Source: Elusimicrobiota bacterium
Lineage (GTDB): Bacteria > CG03 > SLGR01
Assembly (NCBI GenBank): GCA_012511615.1
Contig: JAAZFS010000087.1
Coordinates: 1 to 18,823, forward strand
Direction: 5' to 3'
Length of the DNA: 18,823 bases
Shown here: piece by piece, positions 15,878-18,823 of the stretch
Position numbering within the stretch: the first letter of the stretch is position 1
Layout: every line of letters starts with the position of its first letter
Made by a program: the position numbers and the translations under genes
The notes under the pieces: model-generated
What the model was told of the DNA's origin: nothing
The model's input: only the letters and a program-made list of their open reading frames with translations
Databases searched by the model: none

Positions 15878-15890
15878 ACCCCGATCGCTT
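15878..15890 (+). repeat. 13-bp element, copy 2, upstream of the hspR-like gene
   Basis: This is the exact inverted copy of 15311-15323, lying 15 nt after the hsp20 stop and 50 nt before the putative TTG start of the hspR-like gene. The pair brackets hsp20. A shared operator or autoregulatory site is the simplest reading. It could instead be one side of a weak structure in the hsp20 3' end. Confidence 0.6.
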
Positions 15891-15940
15891 ATTTATTTTT
15901 AATAGATTAATGTGTTTTTTTAATGTAATATAAAAGTTAA

Positions 15941-16234
15941 TTGACAGAAAAATATAAAAAAGAATATACTGTTTACAGGGGCTTTAAATTGTCCCTGGAT
16001 GAACCGGTTTTTACTGTTAGCGTAGTGAGCCGGCTTCTTCACATTCCTATATGGATGTTGAAAAAGCTTGATTCCGAAGAGATTGTCTGTCCCTGCCGCA
16101 GTGTCGGAAATGACAGGTTGTATTCTATAGAAGAAGTAAGCGAAGTGAAATACTATTGGGGGCTGATGCAAAAAAGAAAAGTAAAAATTGCAGGGTTAAA
16201 AGTAATAAAGGAGCTGCGTGATAAAGATAAATGA
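15941..16234 (+). CDS. HspR-like MerR-family transcriptional regulator
   Basis: This 97-aa protein has a winged-helix MerR DNA-binding domain: PVFTVSVVSRLLHIPIWMLK (helix-turn-helix, residues 22-41), LDSEEIVCPCRS (wing) and RLYSIEEVSEVKYY (second helix pair), closing with VKIAGLKVIKEL, the counterpart of the 'GVNLAGVKxIL' segment of HspR. There is no effector-binding domain, as in HspR, which represses dnaK, clpB and hsp20 genes in other phyla. The location beside clpB and hsp20 supports that role. The start is uncertain: TTG 15941 has no good ribosome site, while TTG 15989 has AGGGG upstream and would keep the whole DNA-binding domain. Cys50 and Cys52 in the wing are unusual and could make it redox-responsive (speculative). 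Its stop overlaps the next start (ATGA). Confidence 0.82.
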   Translation: MTEKYKKEYTVYRGFKLSLDEPVFTVSVVSRLLHIPIWMLKKLDSEEIVCPCRSVGNDRLYSIEEVSEVKYYWGLMQKRKVKIAGLKVIKELRDKDK

Positions 16235-16731
16235 ATCGTAGAAAAGATACAGTATATAAAACCATACAAATTTCACGGGAAAGTATTAATCCGCCCGATC
16301 TCTCTGAAGTGATAGAGCTTGGCCTGGAGCTTGCTAGAGAGGGAAGAGAGGGCCGGAAAATTGGAAGTATGTTCGTGATTTCAGATGAAAAAACGACTCT
16401 GGCTAAATCTCGTTGCATGATACTTGACCCTCTTGCCGGGCATCCCCCTTCAAAGAAAAATATCACTGATAAAAATATGAGAGAAACCATAAAAGAACTC
16501 TCCCAACTAGATGGGGCCTTTATAATTTCAGATGATGGTATAGTTCTCTCTGCCTGTAGATATATCCATGCAGATTCTTCCGGTGTGGAAGTCCCTCTAG
16601 GCCTTGGCTCTCGTCATATTGCCGCTGCTGCGATAACCCTGGCTGCAGACTGTGCTGCAGTTGTGGTGTCAGAGAGTTCGGTTGTCAGGGTGTTCTATAG
16701 GGGAGAAGTCGTATTTGAATCAGCTGTCTGA
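16231..16731 (+). CDS. Stand-alone diadenylate cyclase (DAC/DisA_N) domain protein
   Basis: DAC domains condense two ATP into c-di-AMP. In this 166-aa protein the core begins at about residue 25 (EVIELGLELAREGREGRKIGSMFVISD) and includes the catalytic DGA (94-96, in LDGAFIISDDGIVLSACRYI) and the second ATP motif as GLGSRHIAAAAIT (124-136), followed by VVVSESSVVRVFYRGEVV. The third residue of the canonical RHR motif is Ile130. There are no membrane helices (unlike CdaA) and no helix-hairpin-helix DNA-binding region (unlike DisA), so it is a soluble single-domain form like some archaeal or uncharacterised bacterial DACs. The ATG overlaps the hspR-like stop by 4 nt, coupling it to heat-shock control. 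Activity is inferred from the family, not shown. Confidence 0.83.
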   Translation: MNRRKDTVYKTIQISRESINPPDLSEVIELGLELAREGREGRKIGSMFVISDEKTTLAKSRCMILDPLAGHPPSKKNITDKNMRETIKELSQLDGAFIISDDGIVLSACRYIHADSSGVEVPLGLGSRHIAAAAITLAADCAAVVVSESSVVRVFYRGEVVFESAV

Positions 16732-16758
16732 GCCCGAAATTATCTGCCAACTCTGAAT

Positions 16759-16785
16759 TTGACATAATAGATACCATAATATACT
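16759..16785 (+). promoter_or_regulatory. Possible weak promoter for the MBL-fold hydrolase gene
   Basis: TTGACA (16759-16764) and TATACT (16780-16785) lie in the 97-nt gap after the DAC gene, but the spacer is only 15 bp, shorter than optimal. No ribosome binding site is visible before the TTG at 16829, which could mean a poorly translated gene. Confidence 0.4.
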
Positions 16786-16828
16786 TTCCTTACCAGCGTA
16801 TTTAATATAAGAATCAAATAAAAAATAA

Positions 16829-17614
16829 TTGAAAATTAAAGTAAAAGTAATAGCCAGCGGAAGCAGGGGAAATTCAACTTTGCTTTGGGATGACTCAACT
16901 GCCCTCCTGGTAGATTGTGGAGTACCTGTCGGATATGCTGTTGAAACAATAGAAGAAGAAGGCTTTGCTCCTTGCGATATTTCGGGCGTATTGATGACTC
17001 ATTCTCACGGAGATCATATAAAAGCAGCTTTTCTGAGAAGAATGATAAATAATAATGTTCCTCTTTACTGTCACTATGAAACTACAAATGATTATCTTGC
17101 TGACTTTGAGTTTCTAAATAAAAAAAATATTGTTCCCTTTGATGACTGCCGTTTTTCTGTAGGAGATTTTGTTGTGGAAGCTTTTGAAGTCGACCACGAC
17201 TCAGAAGCATGTTTTGGCTTTAGTATATATTCAAGCAATAGTAAAGTTACGCTGGCGACTGACCTTGCTTATCCAGACGATTCACTAATAGAAAAATTTG
17301 TAAACTCTGATATTATCCTTATTGAATCAAATCATGATCCAGGGCTCCTGATGGAATCGCAGCGGCCTTCATGGCTTAAAAGAAGAATTCGAGATTCACA
17401 TCTTTCAAATCCTGCTGCTGCTAAATTTATAAGAAAGGTATTGGAACAATCGGAATTGATGCCTTCGGCTATAATACTTACTCATCTAAGCTCTGAGTGC
17501 AATATGCCTATTCTAGCCGAGGAATGCATGAAAGATATGCTCAAGTCTTGCGGCATATCGATACCTGTTATTTCGGCACCTGAAAGAAGAGCACTCTCAA
17601 TTATTGGAATGTAA
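16829..17614 (+). CDS. MBL-fold metallo-hydrolase, WalJ/YycJ type
   Basis: This 261-aa cytoplasmic metallo-beta-lactamase-fold enzyme matches the YycJ/WalJ family. It opens with the family block VIASGSRGNSTLL (7-19), then the metal-binding THSHGDH (57-63, giving His58, His60, Asp62, His63), His123 in VDHDSE, Asp145 in LATDLAY, and the family hallmarks ESNHD (166-170) and SHLSNPAA (190-197). Proteins of this family have been described as dsDNA 5'-to-3' exonucleases linked to mismatch repair or cell-wall coordination; which applies here is not visible. The WalRK genes that accompany it in low-GC Gram-positives are absent. The start is TTG 16829, chosen because MKIKVKVIASGS is the normal beginning, although no Shine-Dalgarno sequence precedes it. 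It converges on the oxidoreductase gene with 8 nt between stops. Confidence 0.9.
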   Translation: MKIKVKVIASGSRGNSTLLWDDSTALLVDCGVPVGYAVETIEEEGFAPCDISGVLMTHSHGDHIKAAFLRRMINNNVPLYCHYETTNDYLADFEFLNKKNIVPFDDCRFSVGDFVVEAFEVDHDSEACFGFSIYSSNSKVTLATDLAYPDDSLIEKFVNSDIILIESNHDPGLLMESQRPSWLKRRIRDSHLSNPAAAKFIRKVLEQSELMPSAIILTHLSSECNMPILAEECMKDMLKSCGISIPVISAPERRALSIIGM

Positions 17615-17622
17615 TTAGCGTA

Positions 17623-18156
17623 TTATCGGAGAAAAAATTTATATCCGAGAGTAAGTGCTTTTGTATTTACACTGACCATATCACTTCTCTTTACTGCAAA
17701 AATATCACTTATTGTTTCAGAAAGACTCTCAAAAGAAACAATATTAAAGATAGCTGAAACTGCCCCAAGCATCACCATATTGGTAGCCCTGATAGAACCA
17801 GCTTCGAGCGCCAAATCATTTGCAGGTATTGTGAATATTCTTTCTGGAATCGGTTCAGAACCGGCCAAGGAAGAGTTTAGGATAAGATTGCCGGAACTAT
17901 TTAGTTTTGGAATAAATTTATGCATGGAAGGGGTATTTAAGCAGACGAGAATATTGGGGAATTCTACAACTGGAGCACCGATTGTGTCATCAGAAATAAT
18001 TATTTGACAATTAGCGGTGCCACCTCTCATTTCGGCCCCATAAGAAGGAAAGAAGGTAACATATTTATCTTCCATCATTGCTTCTTCGCAGAGAAGAGTT
18101 CCCGCTAGCATACCTCCCTGCCCGACATAACGACTTATTATGACTGACGTTTTCAT
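17623..18156 (-). CDS. korC: 2-oxoacid:ferredoxin oxidoreductase, gamma subunit
   Basis: This 177-aa gamma subunit belongs to a CoA-dependent 2-oxoacid:ferredoxin oxidoreductase, the enzyme that oxidises pyruvate, 2-oxoglutarate or branched 2-oxoacids to acyl-CoA with reduction of ferredoxin. It shows the opening SVIISRYVGQGGMLAG (4-19), the FPSYGAEMRGGTANC block (35-49) and the ATNMVMLGAV helix that are diagnostic of the gamma domain. The ATG overlaps the beta-subunit stop (ATGA, 18153-18156), so they form one operon, beta before gamma. Subunit composition suggests the 2-oxoglutarate or 2-ketoisovalerate type; the substrate cannot be settled without the alpha subunit, so the symbol is tentative. 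Confidence 0.9.
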   Translation of the reverse strand: MKTSVIISRYVGQGGMLAGTLLCEEAMMEDKYVTFFPSYGAEMRGGTANCQIIISDDTIGAPVVEFPNILVCLNTPSMHKFIPKLNSSGNLILNSSLAGSEPIPERIFTIPANDLALEAGSIRATNMVMLGAVSAIFNIVSFESLSETISDIFAVKRSDMVSVNTKALTLGYKFFLR

Positions 18157-18823
18157 AAGTCTTTATAAACCCCCAGAGGAAAATCCTTAATTAAATTTTC
18201 CTTGATATGGGTTAGACTTTCAAGAGGCGTAATTTTCCATCCAGTAGGACACATTGATAGAAATTCTATCAAAGAAAGCCCTTTATTTTGAAGCTGGATT
18301 TCCAGTGCTTTTTTAACAGCTTTTTTTGCCTTGTTTATATGACCAGGTGAGTGAAGAGATACCCTCTCTACATAGGCGGTGCCAGGGAGGCTGGCAATAA
18401 GTTCAGATACCTTTGAAGGCCACCCATCGTCAGATTGGCTTCTTCCCTGGGGTGTGGTGGTGGTAACCTGATTAATCAGTGTGGTAGGGGCCATCTGACC
18501 GCCAGTCATTCCGTAGCAGGTATTATTAATAAAAAGAACGGTTATGTTTTCCCCTCTATTTGCCGCATGAAGAATTTCATTACCGCCTATTGCGGCTAAA
18601 TCCCCATCTCCCTGATAAGTAATGACAACTCGATTGGGAAGAACTCTCTTTATTCCAGTAGCCACTGCTGGAGGTCTCCCATGCGGCGCTTCAGCAGTAT
18701 CAAAATTCCAGTAATAATATCCGAACACAGCACAGCCGACCGGGGCGATGGCGATAACCTTGTTTCTTATTCCGAGTTCATCTATAGCCTCAGCCAAGAT
18801 TCTTTGAGCAATTCCATGCCCGC
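18153..18823 (-). CDS. korB: 2-oxoacid:ferredoxin oxidoreductase, TPP-binding beta subunit (5' truncated)
   Basis: The window cuts this gene. The frame is open to the edge, where GHGIAQRILAEAIDELG matches the start of the beta subunit after its usual CPGCGHG, so the true start lies a short distance outside. The thiamine diphosphate site is present: GRPPAVATGIKR, the YQGDGDLAAIGGNE metal/TPP motif and FINNTCYGMTGGQMAPTT. It ends SMCPTGWKITP and has no ferredoxin-domain cysteine clusters, as expected for a separate beta subunit. In a fermenter this enzyme would feed reduced ferredoxin to a hydrogenase like the one at the other end of the window. A start at the TTG at 18797 would be an artefact of the cut and was not used. 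Confidence 0.93.
   Translation of the reverse strand, partial: GHGIAQRILAEAIDELGIRNKVIAIAPVGCAVFGYYYWNFDTAEAPHGRPPAVATGIKRVLPNRVVITYQGDGDLAAIGGNEILHAANRGENITVLFINNTCYGMTGGQMAPTTLINQVTTTTPQGRSQSDDGWPSKVSELIASLPGTAYVERVSLHSPGHINKAKKAVKKALEIQLQNKGLSLIEFLSMCPTGWKITPLESLTHIKENLIKDFPLGVYKDL

Noticed and set aside
17626..17648. Terminator hairpin between the MBL-fold and gamma-subunit genes
   Set aside because: Only a 5-bp TCGGA/TCCGA stem with a 13-nt loop, lying mostly inside coding sequence and lacking GC strength.

Overview
The window looks like chromosome from a strictly anaerobic, fermentative bacterium with two membranes. It carries an oxygen-sensitive [FeFe]-hydrogenase with its maturase HydF, a CoA-dependent 2-oxoacid:ferredoxin oxidoreductase, and a complete RND/adaptor/TolC tripartite pump that needs an outer membrane. 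Base composition is moderately AT-rich. TTG start codons are common (hydF, the NuoE-like gene, the TolC-like gene and probably the hspR-like and MBL-fold genes). Halanaerobiales or Spirochaetes would fit, but nothing here fixes the phylum. I see no tRNA, rRNA, CRISPR, IS element or phage gene.

Region 1 (1-6881, + strand) is a hydrogenase operon: the tail of an unidentified gene, hydF, a NuoE-like [2Fe-2S] subunit, a NuoF-like subunit fused to a GltD/NfnB-like FAD/NAD(P) module, and a multi-cluster HydA. The genes overlap by 4 nt or lie 1-46 nt apart. The set suggests a soluble complex linking H2, ferredoxin, NAD(H) and probably NADP(H). Three things are odd. The NuoF-GltD gene is interrupted by one in-frame TAA at 2735-2737, with coding continuing in the same frame. 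The H-cluster L1 motif reads TSCSPGW, not TSCCPGW. HydF has a degenerate guanine-specificity (G4) motif.

Region 2 (6882-12456, - strand) is an efflux operon read from a good promoter at about 12550: TolC-like channel, short membrane-fusion protein, HAE1-type RND pump, and a 96-aa protein resembling the PII fold. Its last gene abuts the convergent hydA with no spacer.

Region 3 (12590-16731) is a heat-shock locus: clpB (- strand, with its own terminator), hsp20 (+), an HspR-like MerR regulator and a stand-alone diadenylate cyclase (DAC) domain gene overlapping it by 4 nt. The clpB/hsp20 intergenic region holds two sigma70-type promoters in a symmetric face-to-face layout with overlapping -10 boxes. 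A 13-bp element overlapping the clpB -35 recurs inverted upstream of the hspR-like gene and is a candidate operator.

Region 4 (16732-18823) holds a WalJ/YycJ-type metallo-beta-lactamase-fold hydrolase (+) and, convergent to it, the gamma subunit and the truncated beta subunit of a 2-oxoacid:ferredoxin oxidoreductase (-). That enzyme would supply reduced ferredoxin of the kind the hydrogenase uses.
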